Origin: Achromobacter arsenitoxydans SY8
GTDB taxonomy: Bacteria > Pseudomonadota > Gammaproteobacteria > Burkholderiales > Burkholderiaceae_B
DNA: 64,000 nt
Assembly (NCBI RefSeq): GCF_000236785.1
Contig: NZ_AGUF01000001.1
Span: 62,001-126,000 of the forward strand
Direction of reading: 5' to 3'
The notes under the pieces were generated by a model, which was not told the origin of the DNA, searched no databases, and was given only the letters and a program-made list of their open reading frames with translations. This document shows positions 26,545 to 35,289 of the stretch, one piece after another. The position numbers were made by a program, and so were the translations under genes. Every line of letters begins with the position of its first letter. Within the stretch, counting starts at the first letter, position 1.

Positions 26545-27744
26545 ATGTCGAACTCTTCGGCGGCCGGGGCAATGCCCGCGGCCAGCGGAGCCGTGCGCTC
26601 CGTATTCTTGACGACGCTGCCATTGACGCTGGCGGTGTTCATCGGATTTTTCATGATCGGCCTGCCCATGCCCGTACTGCCCTTGTATGTGGACGGCGTG
26701 CTGGCGTTGGGCGCGCTTGCGGTCGGCGTCGTCGCGGGTCTGCAATTCGCCGCGGCGCTGTTGTCGAGGGCTGGCGCGGGGGCGGTGGCCGACCGCCGGG
26801 GCCCCAAGCGCGCGATGATTTTGGGACTTGTCCTGGGCTCGGCAGCGGGCCTGTTCTATCTCCTGGCAGCCGGCATGGCGGCCCGGCCGTCAGCCGCGTA
26901 TGCCGCGCTTCTGGCAGGCCGCGCGGCGATGGGATGCGCGGAAAGCCTGATCGTCACAGGGGCGCTGAGCTGGGGCGTGGCCTTGGTGGGGCCGCAGAAC
27001 GCGGGCCGCGTCATGGCCTGGGTGGGTGTGGCCATCTACGCCGCCTTCGCGCTGGGCGCGCCCGCCGGGATGCGGCTGTATTCCGTCACCGGGTTCGCGG
27101 GCATCGCATCGGCCACCGTGCTGATTCCCCTGGCCGCGTTGGCGCTGGTTCTGCCGCAACGCGCGCCGCAAGCGGCTGGCGGCGTGCGTCCGCCCTTCTA
27201 CCGCGTCCTCGGCATGGTCTGGCTGCCCGGCCTGGGGCTGGCTTTGTCCAGCGTGGGATTCGGCATGATCACGGCCTTCGTGAGCCTGCTCTTCCAGGAT
27301 CGCGGTTGGGACGGCGCGGCGTGGATGTTCACGGCGTTCGGGGCCGGCTTCATTCTGGCGCGCGTGTTCTTTGCGGGGCTGCCGGACAGGCTGGGCGGCG
27401 CACGGGTGGCGACGGCCTGCGTGTTGTTCGAAGCCGCCGGCCAGTGGCTGATATGGGGTGGCGGCTCGCCTGGCTGGGCATTCGCGGGCGCCGTGCTGAC
27501 CGGCGCGGGCTATTCGCTGGCGTTTCCAGCTTTCGGCGTGGAGGCGGTGCGCCGCGCGCCGCCGGCAAGCCGCGGGACAGCCATGGGCGCGTATGTGGCC
27601 TTCCTGGACGTGGCCTTGGGCCTGGGCAGCCCGGCGGCGGGATGGCTGGCCGGCTTTCGCGGGTATGGCGCGGTATTCGCGCTGGGCGGAACCTGCGCGC
27701 TGGCCGCCGTGGCCGTGGGCGTGGCGTTGCGGGGCAAGCGCTGA
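26545..27744 (+). CDS. MFS transporter
   Basis: A 399-residue twelve-helix major facilitator. The loop 2-3 motif appears as GAVADRRGPKRAMILGLVLG, and helix 5 contains GCAESLIVTGALSWGVALVGPQNAGRVMAW. The start at 26545 has AAGGA upstream; the earlier frame runs through the promoter region. It resembles YfcJ/YhhS-type transporters that export sugars or drugs. Regulation by the divergent TetR is likely. Confidence 0.9.
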   Translation: MSNSSAAGAMPAASGAVRSVFLTTLPLTLAVFIGFFMIGLPMPVLPLYVDGVLALGALAVGVVAGLQFAAALLSRAGAGAVADRRGPKRAMILGLVLGSAAGLFYLLAAGMAARPSAAYAALLAGRAAMGCAESLIVTGALSWGVALVGPQNAGRVMAWVGVAIYAAFALGAPAGMRLYSVTGFAGIASATVLIPLAALALVLPQRAPQAAGGVRPPFYRVLGMVWLPGLGLALSSVGFGMITAFVSLLFQDRGWDGAAWMFTAFGAGFILARVFFAGLPDRLGGARVATACVLFEAAGQWLIWGGGSPGWAFAGAVLTGAGYSLAFPAFGVEAVRRAPPASRGTAMGAYVAFLDVALGLGSPAAGWLAGFRGYGAVFALGGTCALAAVAVGVALRGKR

Positions 27745-27745
27745 A

Positions 27746-27776
27746 GACTGCGCCCGCGGATTTCGCGAGCGCAGTC
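27746..27776. terminator. Hairpin between convergent MFS and ribB genes
   Basis: GACTGCGC (27746-27753) pairs perfectly with GCGCAGTC (27769-27776), and the 15-base interior holds a further CGCG pair. It lies between two convergent stop codons. There is no T-run, so termination is plausible but unproven. Confidence 0.4.
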
Positions 27777-27790
27777 CCGCCAGGTCATGG

Positions 27791-28510
27791 TCAGACGGTG
27801 GCCGCCATTTCCAGGACTTCGTCGTCGATGGCTTCGGCCTGGCCGTCTTTCAGCTGTTGCAGATGATCAGCCAGTTCGGCGATGGTCAGCGCCACCAGGC
27901 CGTGCTGCGCGGCGTAACGCTCAAGCGACGCGCCGCGCATCATCGTGCCGTCGGCGTTCATGAGTTCGCACAGCACGCCAGCGGGACGCAGGCCGGCCAG
28001 GACGGCCAGGTCGACCGACCCCTCCGTGTGGCCGCGGCGCGTCAGCACGCCGCCGGGTTGGGCGCGCAGCGGGAACACGTGGCCCGGGCTGACGATGTCG
28101 TCGGCCTGCGCCGTCGGCGCGATGGCGGCGCGGATGGTGGTGACGCGATCGACGGCGGACACGCCGGTGCTCACGCCCTCGCGCGCTTCGATCGACACCG
28201 TGAAGGCGGTGGCGTAGCGGCTCTGGTTGCGCTGGACCATGGGGGCCAGTTCCAGACGGTCGAGGGTTTCTCCAGGCAGGCAGAGGCAGACGATGCCGCT
28301 GCCGTCGCGGATCAGCTGGGCCATGACGGGCACGGTCAGCTTGTCGGCCGCGACGATCAGGTCCGCTTCGTTTTCGCGGTCGAAATCGTCCATGAGGATA
28401 ATGGGCCGGCCCAGGCGCAGATGATGCAGGGCGCGCTGCAAACGGGCGGCGAAGGGCTGCGACGCAAGGCTGGGGATGGGGGACTGCTGGGTAAGGGCAA
28501 CGTTGGACAT
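27791..28510 (-). CDS. ribB: 3,4-dihydroxy-2-butanone-4-phosphate synthase
   Basis: A 239-residue enzyme that converts ribulose 5-phosphate to formate and 3,4-dihydroxy-2-butanone 4-phosphate in riboflavin synthesis. The metal/phosphate motif [11 protein letters not shown] and the later [16 protein letters not shown] are both intact. It is a stand-alone RibB; there is no GTP-cyclohydrolase II extension. The start at 28510 follows an FMN riboswitch and a leader. It is thus a second riboflavin gene controlled separately from any rib operon, repressed when FMN is plentiful. Confidence 0.95.
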   Translation of the reverse strand: MSNVALTQQSPIPSLASQPFAARLQRALHHLRLGRPIILMDDFDRENEADLIVAADKLTVPVMAQLIRDGSGIVCLCLPGETLDRLELAPMVQRNQSRYATAFTVSIEAREGVSTGVSAVDRVTTIRAAIAPTAQADDIVSPGHVFPLRAQPGGVLTRRGHTEGSVDLAVLAGLRPAGVLCELMNADGTMMRGASLERYAAQHGLVALTIAELADHLQQLKDGQAEAIDDEVLEMAATV

Positions 28511-28627
28511 TGAAACGCTCTCGCAAATGAAAGGGGCGAAAAACGTTTCAGGGCTAATCGACAGCCGAACGCAATACGGCCAAGTCGGGCGCAAGCGCGC
28601 CCGGGGCAGCCGTGTGTGTGCCGGCAC

Positions 28628-28774
28628 ATCTTCTCTTATCCGGACTATGACCGTCGGCCCTGGCATCTCACCAGATCTGCTGACCCCGGATCCTTGCGGA
28701 ATCCGGGCGCTCGCGGGCTCGCCACATTGCATGGCATACCGCCGGTGGGGAATTGCACCCCGCCCTGAAGACGT
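28628..28774 (-). ncRNA. FMN riboswitch (RFN element) upstream of ribB
   Basis: On the minus strand the element opens with GTCTTCAGGGCGGGGTGCAA, continues through the conserved CCCCACCGGCGGTA block, AGCCCGCGAGCG, a GGATCC-type variable stem and GGTCAGCAGATCTGGTGAGA, and ends in GCCAGGGCCGACGGTCATAG and CCGGATAAGAGAAGA. All six conserved RFN helices can be matched. A TACAAT -10-like hexamer lies about 28 bases upstream (28807-28802). About 117 bases separate it from ribB; they hold GC hairpins and a TTTTT stretch near 28530 that could form the expression platform. Confidence 0.96.
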
Positions 28775-28886
28775 ACTGCATATCGTGTTAACGACCGGTC
28801 GATTGTACGCCTGTCCGGACGGACGGATTGAATATGCCTATTGCAGTTGTGGTTTTCGGAAAATGGAAGCCTGGCCCCGGTTTCCG

Positions 28887-29405
28887 TCAGGCCGCTGCGT
28901 CGGCCTTGGCCGCGCCGGCCTTCTTGGCCTTCTTCGCGGGCAGGGCGAGCATCGTGCCGCGGCAGGGCGGCGTGCCGCACAGGCAGCGGTAGCCGTCCTT
29001 GAGCGCCTTGGTGATGCGCCCGTCCAGGACCAGGCCGTAGTCGTACGACAGTTCCGTGCCGCGCGGGATGTCTTGCAGCGCGACAATGTAGACGCGCTTG
29101 CCGTGCTTGCCTTCCTGGGCTTCGCAGTTGGGCTCGCAGGAATGGTTGATCCAGCGCGCGTCGTTGCCCTGATCGCCGCCGTCGATGACGCGGCCGGTGC
29201 TGAGCGCGAAGAAGAACGTGTGGAAGGGATCGTCCGGATTGGTGGGATGGCGGCGGTCGGCTTCCTTGGCGCTGATGCGTTCGCCGCCGTACTCGATGAT
29301 GCGCGTGCCTGCGGGGATCTTGCGGGCGGCGAAGACGCCGTTGCCGTGCAGCTTGGAACGGCGGACGACATGCCAGGGCTTGATCGGGGTGTCTTCGTTG
29401 GTCAT
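28887..29405 (-). CDS. SET-domain protein (putative lysine methyltransferase)
   Basis: A 172-residue protein with a full SET core: KLHGNGVFAARKIPAGTRIIEYGGERIS, then ARWINHSCEPNCEA (pseudoknot Asn-His-Ser-Cys), then GTELSYDYG with the catalytic Tyr. A post-SET-like zinc cluster CLCGTPPCRGTM follows, and the tail is Lys/Ala rich like a small DNA-binding tail. SET enzymes transfer methyl from S-adenosylmethionine to protein lysines. The bacterial substrate is unknown; nucleoid-associated Lys/Ala-rich proteins are a guess. Confidence 0.88.
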   Translation of the reverse strand: MTNEDTPIKPWHVVRRSKLHGNGVFAARKIPAGTRIIEYGGERISAKEADRRHPTNPDDPFHTFFFALSTGRVIDGGDQGNDARWINHSCEPNCEAQEGKHGKRVYIVALQDIPRGTELSYDYGLVLDGRITKALKDGYRCLCGTPPCRGTMLALPAKKAKKAGAAKADAAA

Positions 29406-29512
29406 TGAGCGAGGAGTGTGGCGGTGAGACGAAACAGAATTATATCGGCGGCTTTTTTGCGCGATGACAGGCGTATAGTGTGCGCCGCCTCGTCCCTCTC
29501 TTGATATCTATC

Positions 29513-30433
29513 ATGATCGTCCGTCCGCGTCCCTCCGCGCTGGCCTTGTTCTTTGTATTGCGCGGTTCCATCATCCCGCGCATCCTCAGCAGGATCATCG
29601 TCATCACGCTGCTCTCCTGCGTGGTGGTGTGGATGTACCACCACCAATGGTTCTCGCCCGCGCACCTGACCGCAGTGCCGTTTTCGCTCTTCGGACTGGC
29701 TTTGTCGGTCTTCATGGGCTTTCGCAACAACGTCTGCTACGACCGCTGGTGGGAGGCCCGCAAGCAGTGGGGCGACCTGATCGTGCAGGCGCGCAGCCTG
29801 GCGCGCGAAAGCGCGGTGCTGCTGGCGGCCAGCACCGCCAATCCCGTGCAGGAACGGCTGGTGCGGCGCTGCATCGGCTTTGGCTACGGCCTGGCGGCGC
29901 GCCTGCGCGGGCAGGACATGGTCGAGGCCGTGCGGCCCTGGGTGCAGCAGGACGAGCTGGACACGCTGGCCGGCTGCCGCAACGTGCCCGACGCCCTGCT
30001 CATGGCGATCAACCGCGACCTGGCGGCCTGCCTGCGCCGCGGCGAAATCAGCGACATCCTTTATCAGGGCCTGACCCAGCGCGTGGCGCAGTGCGCCGCG
30101 ATCCAGGCCGCCTGTGAACGCATCAAGTTCACGCCCTGTCCCTTCGCCTATTCCCTGCTGCTGCACCGCACGGCGTGGCTGTTCTGTCTGCTGCTGCCCT
30201 TCGGCCTGGTGGGCACGCTGGAATTCCTGACGCCGGTGGCGGTCACCATCGTCGCGTACACCTTCTTCGGCCTGGACGCGCTGGGCGACGAGCTGGAAGA
30301 TCCTTTCGGCATGGATGAGAACGACCTGCCGCTGACGGCGCTGGCCCGGGTGATCGAGATCGACCTGCTGGAAGGCCTGGGCGTGCGGCCCCTGCCGGAA
30401 GCCGCCGTGCCGGTGGACTACGTGTTGCGCTAG
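29513..30433 (+). CDS. Bestrophin-like anion channel family protein (UPF0187)
   Basis: A 306-residue membrane protein of the bestrophin family. FSLFGLALSVFMGFRNNVCYDRWWEARKQWGDLI is the typical first-pore block and GLDALGDELEDPFGMDENDLPL the C-terminal block. Bacterial members form pentameric ion channels. The ATG at 29513 is chosen; an in-frame GTG at 29480 would add 11 residues. It is divergent from the SET gene. Confidence 0.9.
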   Translation: MIVRPRPSALALFFVLRGSIIPRILSRIIVITLLSCVVVWMYHHQWFSPAHLTAVPFSLFGLALSVFMGFRNNVCYDRWWEARKQWGDLIVQARSLARESAVLLAASTANPVQERLVRRCIGFGYGLAARLRGQDMVEAVRPWVQQDELDTLAGCRNVPDALLMAINRDLAACLRRGEISDILYQGLTQRVAQCAAIQAACERIKFTPCPFAYSLLLHRTAWLFCLLLPFGLVGTLEFLTPVAVTIVAYTFFGLDALGDELEDPFGMDENDLPLTALARVIEIDLLEGLGVRPLPEAAVPVDYVLR

Positions 30434-30456
30434 TGCGCTCGGCGGCCCGGCTTGGC

Positions 30457-30927
30457 TCAGCCCTGCGGGCCGGTCAGCGGCAGCTTGGTTTCCTTCAGCC
30501 GGCGCAGCACGAAGCAGGATTTGCTGTGCCGGATGCCCGGGATCCGATAAAGCTGTTCGCGCAGCAGGCGTTCGTAGTCCCGGGTGTCGCGCACGGCGAT
30601 GCGGATGTAATAGTCGTAGTCGCCCGACACCAGGAACGCCTCCAGCACCTCGGGAATCTGCGCCAGCGCCCGGCCGAATTCGTAGAGCGTTTCCTCGCTG
30701 TGGCTTTCCAGGGTCACATGGACGATGACGGTGTCCATGAACCCCAGGCTGGCCGGGTCGATGTCCACGGTGTAGCCGCGGATCACCCCGGCGCCCTCCA
30801 TGCGCTTGATGCGGTTCCAGCACGGCGTGGACGACAGCCCGACCGCCGCGCCGATGTCGTTCAGGCTGGCGCGGGCGTTGTCCTGCAGCACCTTCAGGAT
30901 GGCCAGATCAAACTTGTCTAGGTTCAT
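30457..30927 (-). CDS. Lrp/AsnC-family transcriptional regulator
   Basis: A 156-residue protein with an N-terminal HTH (DLAILKVLQDNARASLNDIGAAVGLSSTPCWNRIKRME) and a C-terminal RAM/ligand-binding domain (VLEAFLVSGDYDYYIRIAVRDTRDYERLL). It is divergent from an acetolactate synthase gene with a 93-base AT-rich gap. In enterics Lrp controls ilvIH in the same manner, so this protein probably regulates the neighbouring gene and itself in response to an amino acid. Confidence 0.94.
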   Translation of the reverse strand: MNLDKFDLAILKVLQDNARASLNDIGAAVGLSSTPCWNRIKRMEGAGVIRGYTVDIDPASLGFMDTVIVHVTLESHSEETLYEFGRALAQIPEVLEAFLVSGDYDYYIRIAVRDTRDYERLLREQLYRIPGIRHSKSCFVLRRLKETKLPLTGPQG

Positions 30928-30930
30928 TTT

Positions 30931-30952
30931 CTTTGATTCCTCAAAATCAAAG
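30931..30952. promoter_or_regulatory. Candidate Lrp/AsnC operator
   Basis: CTTTGATT (30931-30938) and AATCAAAG (30945-30952) form a perfect 8-bp inverted repeat around 6 bases, directly upstream of the lrp-type start codon. A further imperfect repeat (GAAGATAAAAATTCTTC near 30988) lies closer to the synthase gene. Both sit in the only AT-rich patch of the area. Confidence 0.5.
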
Positions 30953-31020
30953 ACGAATTTACTGCTTCCAGCGGGAATTCGTGGAAAAGAAGATAAAAAT
31001 TCTTCGGGTCTACGAATAAG

Positions 31021-32838
31021 ATGGATAGCATGAACGATCGCCTGCACTCCACCGCCGCCGCCGCGCTTGCCGCCACCGAATGTCCTCCTGAAAACGGGGC
31101 CAAGATCCTGCTCGACACGCTGATTGCGCACGGCGTGGATACGGTTTTCGGGTATCCGGGGGGCGCCGTCCTGCCGCTGTACGACGCGCTGTACGCCGAG
31201 CCGCGCCTGCGTCACGTGCTGGTGCGGCACGAACAGGCCGCCGTCCATGCCGCCGAAGGCTATGCCCGCACCACCGGCCGCACGGGCGTGGTGTTCGTCA
31301 CCTCGGGCCCCGGCATGGCCAACACCACGTCGGGCCTGCTGGACGCCATGTGCGATTCGATCCCGGTGCTCTGCATCAGCGGCCAGGTCGCTACCGCGGC
31401 CATCGGCACCGACGCCTTCCAGGAATGCGACGCCATTGGCATCTCGCGCTCCGTGACCAAGTGGAACACCCAGATCCGCGCCGTCGACGACGTGGCCGGC
31501 GTGGTGTCGCGCGCCTTTGAACTGACTCGCCAGGGCCGTCCGGGCCCGGTGCTGGTGGACTTCCCCAAGGATGTGCAACTGGCCTCGCCGCGCGAGGACG
31601 ACGACGGGCTGCCCTCGCAGCAGAAGCTGGCCGCGCTGCGCGCCCGCCGCCAGTCGGGCAAGCTGGCCGCCAAGCTGCCGCAGTCTGCCGTGCGCCGCGC
31701 CGCCGCGCTGATCGCCCAGGCCAAGCGTCCCATCTTCTATGGCGGCGGCGGGCTGGTGAACGCGGGCCCCGAGGCATGCGCCGCCTTCACGGACCTGGTG
31801 CGGCATACGGGCGCGCCCTGCACGCTGACGCTGATGGGCCTGGGGGCGTTCCCCGCGTCCGACCCGCAATTCGTGGGCATGCTGGGCATGCACGGCACCG
31901 TCGAGGCCAACCTGGCGATGCACAACTCCGACCTGGTGGTCTGCATCGGCGCCCGCTTCGACGACCGCATCACCGGCAAGCTGTCCGAATTCTGCCCGCA
32001 CGCCCGCAAGATCCATATCGACATTGATCCCGCGTCGATCAACAAGGTGGTGCGCGTGGACGTGGCGCTGGTGGGCGATTGCCTGCCGCTGGTGCGCGCG
32101 CTGCGCGCCGAGCTGGGCGACACGCCGCTGGATCCGGCGCGGCTGGCGCCGTGGTTCAAGCGCATCGACGCCTGGCGCGCGCAGGACTGCCTGGGCTACG
32201 AGCCCGCGGCCGACGCCATCCTGCCCCAGCACCTGATGTCGCGCCTGAACGCCGCGCTGGCGGGCCGGGACGCCATCGTCTCCACCGACGTCGGCCAGCA
32301 CCAGATGTGGGCCGCGCAGTATCTGCGCTTCGACCGGCCGAACCGCTGGCTGACTTCAGGCGGCGCGGGCACCATGGGATATGGCGTGCCTGCCGCCATC
32401 GGCGCGCAGGTCGCGCATCCCGACAAGACCGTGGTCTGCGTCAGCGGCGACGCGTCGGTGCTGATGAACATCCAGGAACTGTCCACCGCCATGCAGCACC
32501 AGACGCCCGTGAAGGTCGTGCTGTGCAACAACGGCTACATGGGCATGGTGCGGCAATGGCAGGAATTGATCCACGGCGGCCGCTACAGCCACAGCTACAA
32601 CGCGTCGCTGCCGGATTTCGTGGCGCTGGCCCGCGCCTTCGGCTGGGGCGCGGCGCGGGTGGAAGACCCGGCCAAGCTGGATGCCGCGCTGGCCGAGTGC
32701 CTGGCGCATGACGGGCCGTATTTCCTGGACGTGGCCGTTACCGCGCAGGAAAACTGCTTCCCGATGATGCCCGCCGGGCACGGGCATCAGAAGATGATGC
32801 TGGCTGAAGGCGTCTGGTATCAGGACGAGACGACCTGA
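31021..32838 (+). CDS. Acetolactate synthase large subunit-type ThDP enzyme
   Basis: A 605-residue thiamine-diphosphate enzyme that condenses pyruvate (or pyruvate and 2-oxobutyrate) in branched-chain amino acid synthesis. The catalytic Glu is in [15 protein letters not shown] and the Gly-rich FAD/quinone-side loop in [14 protein letters not shown]. The ThDP motif begins at [12 protein letters not shown] and continues to [13 protein letters not shown]. No ilvH-type regulatory subunit follows. It could be a second, IlvG/IlvI-like synthase or a specialised ThDP enzyme. The divergent Lrp suggests amino-acid control. The start is 31021, or 31030 at the next ATG. Confidence 0.9.
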   Translation: MDSMNDRLHSTAAAALAATECPPENGAKILLDTLIAHGVDTVFGYPGGAVLPLYDALYAEPRLRHVLVRHEQAAVHAAEGYARTTGRTGVVFVTSGPGMANTTSGLLDAMCDSIPVLCISGQVATAAIGTDAFQECDAIGISRSVTKWNTQIRAVDDVAGVVSRAFELTRQGRPGPVLVDFPKDVQLASPREDDDGLPSQQKLAALRARRQSGKLAAKLPQSAVRRAAALIAQAKRPIFYGGGGLVNAGPEACAAFTDLVRHTGAPCTLTLMGLGAFPASDPQFVGMLGMHGTVEANLAMHNSDLVVCIGARFDDRITGKLSEFCPHARKIHIDIDPASINKVVRVDVALVGDCLPLVRALRAELGDTPLDPARLAPWFKRIDAWRAQDCLGYEPAADAILPQHLMSRLNAALAGRDAIVSTDVGQHQMWAAQYLRFDRPNRWLTSGGAGTMGYGVPAAIGAQVAHPDKTVVCVSGDASVLMNIQELSTAMQHQTPVKVVLCNNGYMGMVRQWQELIHGGRYSHSYNASLPDFVALARAFGWGAARVEDPAKLDAALAECLAHDGPYFLDVAVTAQENCFPMMPAGHGHQKMMLAEGVWYQDETT

Positions 32839-32856
32839 GCGAAGCTGGCGCGGCGC

Positions 32857-33654
32857 TCAGAACTGGATGGACAATCCGCCGTCCACGACCAGCACGTGAC
32901 CATTGACGTATGACGCCGCGGGCGACGCCAGGAACACGGCGGCGCCCGCGATTTCTTCGGGTTCGCCCCAGCGGCCGGTCGGGTTGCGCGCGGCGATGCG
33001 CGGACCGAACTGCGGATCCGCGACCATTTCCGCGTTGGTTTCGGTGGCGAAGGTGCCCGGCGCGATGGCGTTGCTGGTGATGTGGTGGCCCCCGAATTCC
33101 GCCGCCAGCGCGCGCACCATGCCGGTCAGGCCCTGCTTGGCGGCCGGATAGACCGCGTCGCCCGCGCGCGCCAGTTCTCCCACCACCGATGTGATCGCGA
33201 TCAGGCGTCCGCCGCCCTGGCGCATCATGCGTTCGGCCGCGTACTTGGCCAGCAGCATGCCGGCCACGAGGTCGGTGTCGATGAGCTCGCGGATTTCAGC
33301 GGGGCTGGTGTTGCGCAGGGTCTTGCGGTTGCGCGCGCCCACGTTATTGACCAGGACGTCCAGGCGGCCGTGCTCGTCGTCGATGCGCCGGTAGGCCGCT
33401 TCCATGGCCGCGTCGTCGCTCACGTCAAACGGCAGCGGGTGCGCATCCAGGCCGGCGCCGGCCAGTTCCGCCACGGCGCTGTTGACGGCATCGGCGTTGC
33501 GTCCGTTGATCAGCACGCGTGCGCCGCAGCCCGCCAGCGCCCGCGCGATGCAGAAGCCCAGCCCGCGGGCCGAGCCGGTCACCAGCGCCACCTGTCCCGT
33601 CAGGTCGAAGTTGCGCAGATACGGTAGTGTCGTCATCAATCCAGTTCCGTTCAT
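32857..33654 (-). CDS. SDR-family oxidoreductase (gluconate 5-dehydrogenase-like)
   Basis: A 265-residue classical short-chain dehydrogenase. It has TGSARGLG for cofactor binding, NNVGA, the catalytic Ser in AITSVVG and Y-x-x-x-K in YPAAK, and ends in GHVLVVDGG. FDLTGQVALVTGSARGLG is very like gluconate 5-dehydrogenases. The ATG at 33654 overlaps the permease stop by four bases (ATGA) and has GGAG eight bases upstream; the ATG at 33636 is an alternative. It is the last gene of the SsuABC-like operon, so it may process the imported compound. Confidence 0.88.
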   Translation of the reverse strand: MNGTGLMTTLPYLRNFDLTGQVALVTGSARGLGFCIARALAGCGARVLINGRNADAVNSAVAELAGAGLDAHPLPFDVSDDAAMEAAYRRIDDEHGRLDVLVNNVGARNRKTLRNTSPAEIRELIDTDLVAGMLLAKYAAERMMRQGGGRLIAITSVVGELARAGDAVYPAAKQGLTGMVRALAAEFGGHHITSNAIAPGTFATETNAEMVADPQFGPRIAARNPTGRWGEPEEIAGAAVFLASPAASYVNGHVLVVDGGLSIQF

Positions 33655-34505
33655 TCCCTGAACTCCGGCGCCCAGTGCAGGAGCCGCCGTTCCAGCCATG
33701 TCACACAATAAACCAGCGCGATGCCGACGATCGACAGCAGCGTCACCGCCGCGAACATGTCGGTGGCGTTCAGGGTCGCCAGCGCGGTGATCATCAGATA
33801 GCCCATGCCGGTGGTGGAGCCCACGAATTCCGCCAGCACCACGCCGATCAGCGCGAAGCTGATGGCATTGGGCAGCGCCGCGAAGGTCCAGGCTGCGGCC
33901 GTGGGGATGCGCACGCGCCACAGGATCTGGCGCGGCGATCCGCCCAGCGTGCGGCAGAAGTCGACGAGCTCGCGCTCCACGCTGCGCCCGCCCTTGTAGG
34001 TGTTGAAGAACACCAGGAAGAACACCACGAACCAAGACGTGACCACCTTGGACGCCAGGCCCAGCCCGAAGAACATGGTGATGAGCGGCACGAAGGCGAT
34101 CCGCGGCATGGAGTTGAATGCCACGATGAACGGGTTGAACACATCGGCCAGGAAGCGGCTGCGGCTGAGCGTCATGCCGACCACGAAGCCGCTGCCCACG
34201 CCCACCACCAGGCCGACCATCGTGGCCTGCAGCGTCAGCCACAAATGGGGCCACACGGAGCGCGGCCCGGGCTGCAGCCATTCCCACAGCCGGACGGCCA
34301 CGCGCGAGGGCTGGCTGATGAAGAAGGGATCGAACAGCGTGTTCTGGGTGAACCAGGGAATGCGCGTGAGCGTCTCCCAGGAGCCCAGAATGGCCGCCAG
34401 GATCAGGACCTGCCACAGGGTGATGCGCAGCCGGCGGGCGACGGCGGCGCGGCGGTCCAGGCGCAGCTGGTCCTGCAGGGAATCAGAAGTTTCAGTCGGA
34501 ATCAT
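33651..34505 (-). CDS. SsuC/TauC-like ABC permease
   Basis: A 284-residue inner-membrane protein with about six helices and the EAA loop ELVDFCRTLGGSPRQILWRVRIPTAAAWTFAALPN. It belongs to the nitrate/sulfonate/taurine permease group. The start is the ATG at 34505; the open frame upstream runs into the ATPase gene. The stop overlaps the SDR start. Confidence 0.91.
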   Translation of the reverse strand: MIPTETSDSLQDQLRLDRRAAVARRLRITLWQVLILAAILGSWETLTRIPWFTQNTLFDPFFISQPSRVAVRLWEWLQPGPRSVWPHLWLTLQATMVGLVVGVGSGFVVGMTLSRSRFLADVFNPFIVAFNSMPRIAFVPLITMFFGLGLASKVVTSWFVVFFLVFFNTYKGGRSVERELVDFCRTLGGSPRQILWRVRIPTAAAWTFAALPNAISFALIGVVLAEFVGSTTGMGYLMITALATLNATDMFAAVTLLSIVGIALVYCVTWLERRLLHWAPEFRE

Positions 34506-34518
34506 GACGCGTAGGGAT

Positions 34519-35289
34519 TCAGGCGGCGGCGCGGAACTGCTGGCCCAGCACGCTCCAGAGGCTTTGCACGTGGGAGACGAACTGCGGCGTTTCACGCAGC
34601 GTGAAGACATCGCGCGGATGCGGAATCCGGATGCGCTCGTCCAGCAGCACACGGCTGGGCGGACCGGACAGCACCACCACGCGGTCGGACAGCAGGATGG
34701 CTTCGTCCAGGTCGTGCGTGACCATGACGACGGTCTGGCCCAGCTTGCGCCAGATTTCCATGAGTTCGCGGTGCAGGTGGGTCTTGGTGTGCGTGTCCAG
34801 CGCGCCGAAGGGTTCGTCCAGCAGCAGGATGCGCGGCTCCACCGCCAGGCTCATCAGCAGCGCCACGCGCCGCCGCATGCCCCCGGACAACTGGTGCGGA
34901 TAGGCGTCGGCAAAGGCGCTGAGATGGCCAAGTTCCAGCAATTCGGCAACGCGGCGCTCGATCCTGTCGGCGGGCACGCCCTGGAATTTCAGGCCCAGCG
35001 CCACGTTCTTCCTGACGCTGAACCAGGGCAGCAGCGTGTCCTTCTGGAAGATGTAGCCCAGCGCGGGCGGCACCTGACCGTCCACGACGCGGCCGTCCAC
35101 GACGATGGATCCCGTGGTCGGGCGCAGAAAGCCGGCGATCATGTTCAGCAGCGTGCTCTTGCCGCAGCCCGAGGGGCCGACGATGGAGACGAACTCGCCC
35201 TCCTGGATCGCGAGGCTGACCTCGCCCACCGCGTGCGTCGTGCCCTGGCGCGACTGGTACGCCTTGCCTACCTTGTCCAGCGTGATCAT
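34519..35289 (-). CDS. SsuB/TauB-like ABC ATPase
   Basis: A 256-residue ATPase: Walker A GPSGCGKST near residue 39, Q-loop IFQKDTLLPW, signature LSGGMRRRVAL, Walker B ILLLDEPFGALD and H-loop VTHDLDEA. Its ATG shares one base with the stop of the binding-protein gene (TGATG), so the genes are translationally coupled. The family imports sulfonates, nitrate, pyrimidine precursors or riboflavin. Confidence 0.92.
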   Translation of the reverse strand: MITLDKVGKAYQSRQGTTHAVGEVSLAIQEGEFVSIVGPSGCGKSTLLNMIAGFLRPTTGSIVVDGRVVDGQVPPALGYIFQKDTLLPWFSVRKNVALGLKFQGVPADRIERRVAELLELGHLSAFADAYPHQLSGGMRRRVALLMSLAVEPRILLLDEPFGALDTHTKTHLHRELMEIWRKLGQTVVMVTHDLDEAILLSDRVVVLSGPPSRVLLDERIRIPHPRDVFTLRETPQFVSHVQSLWSVLGQQFRAAA

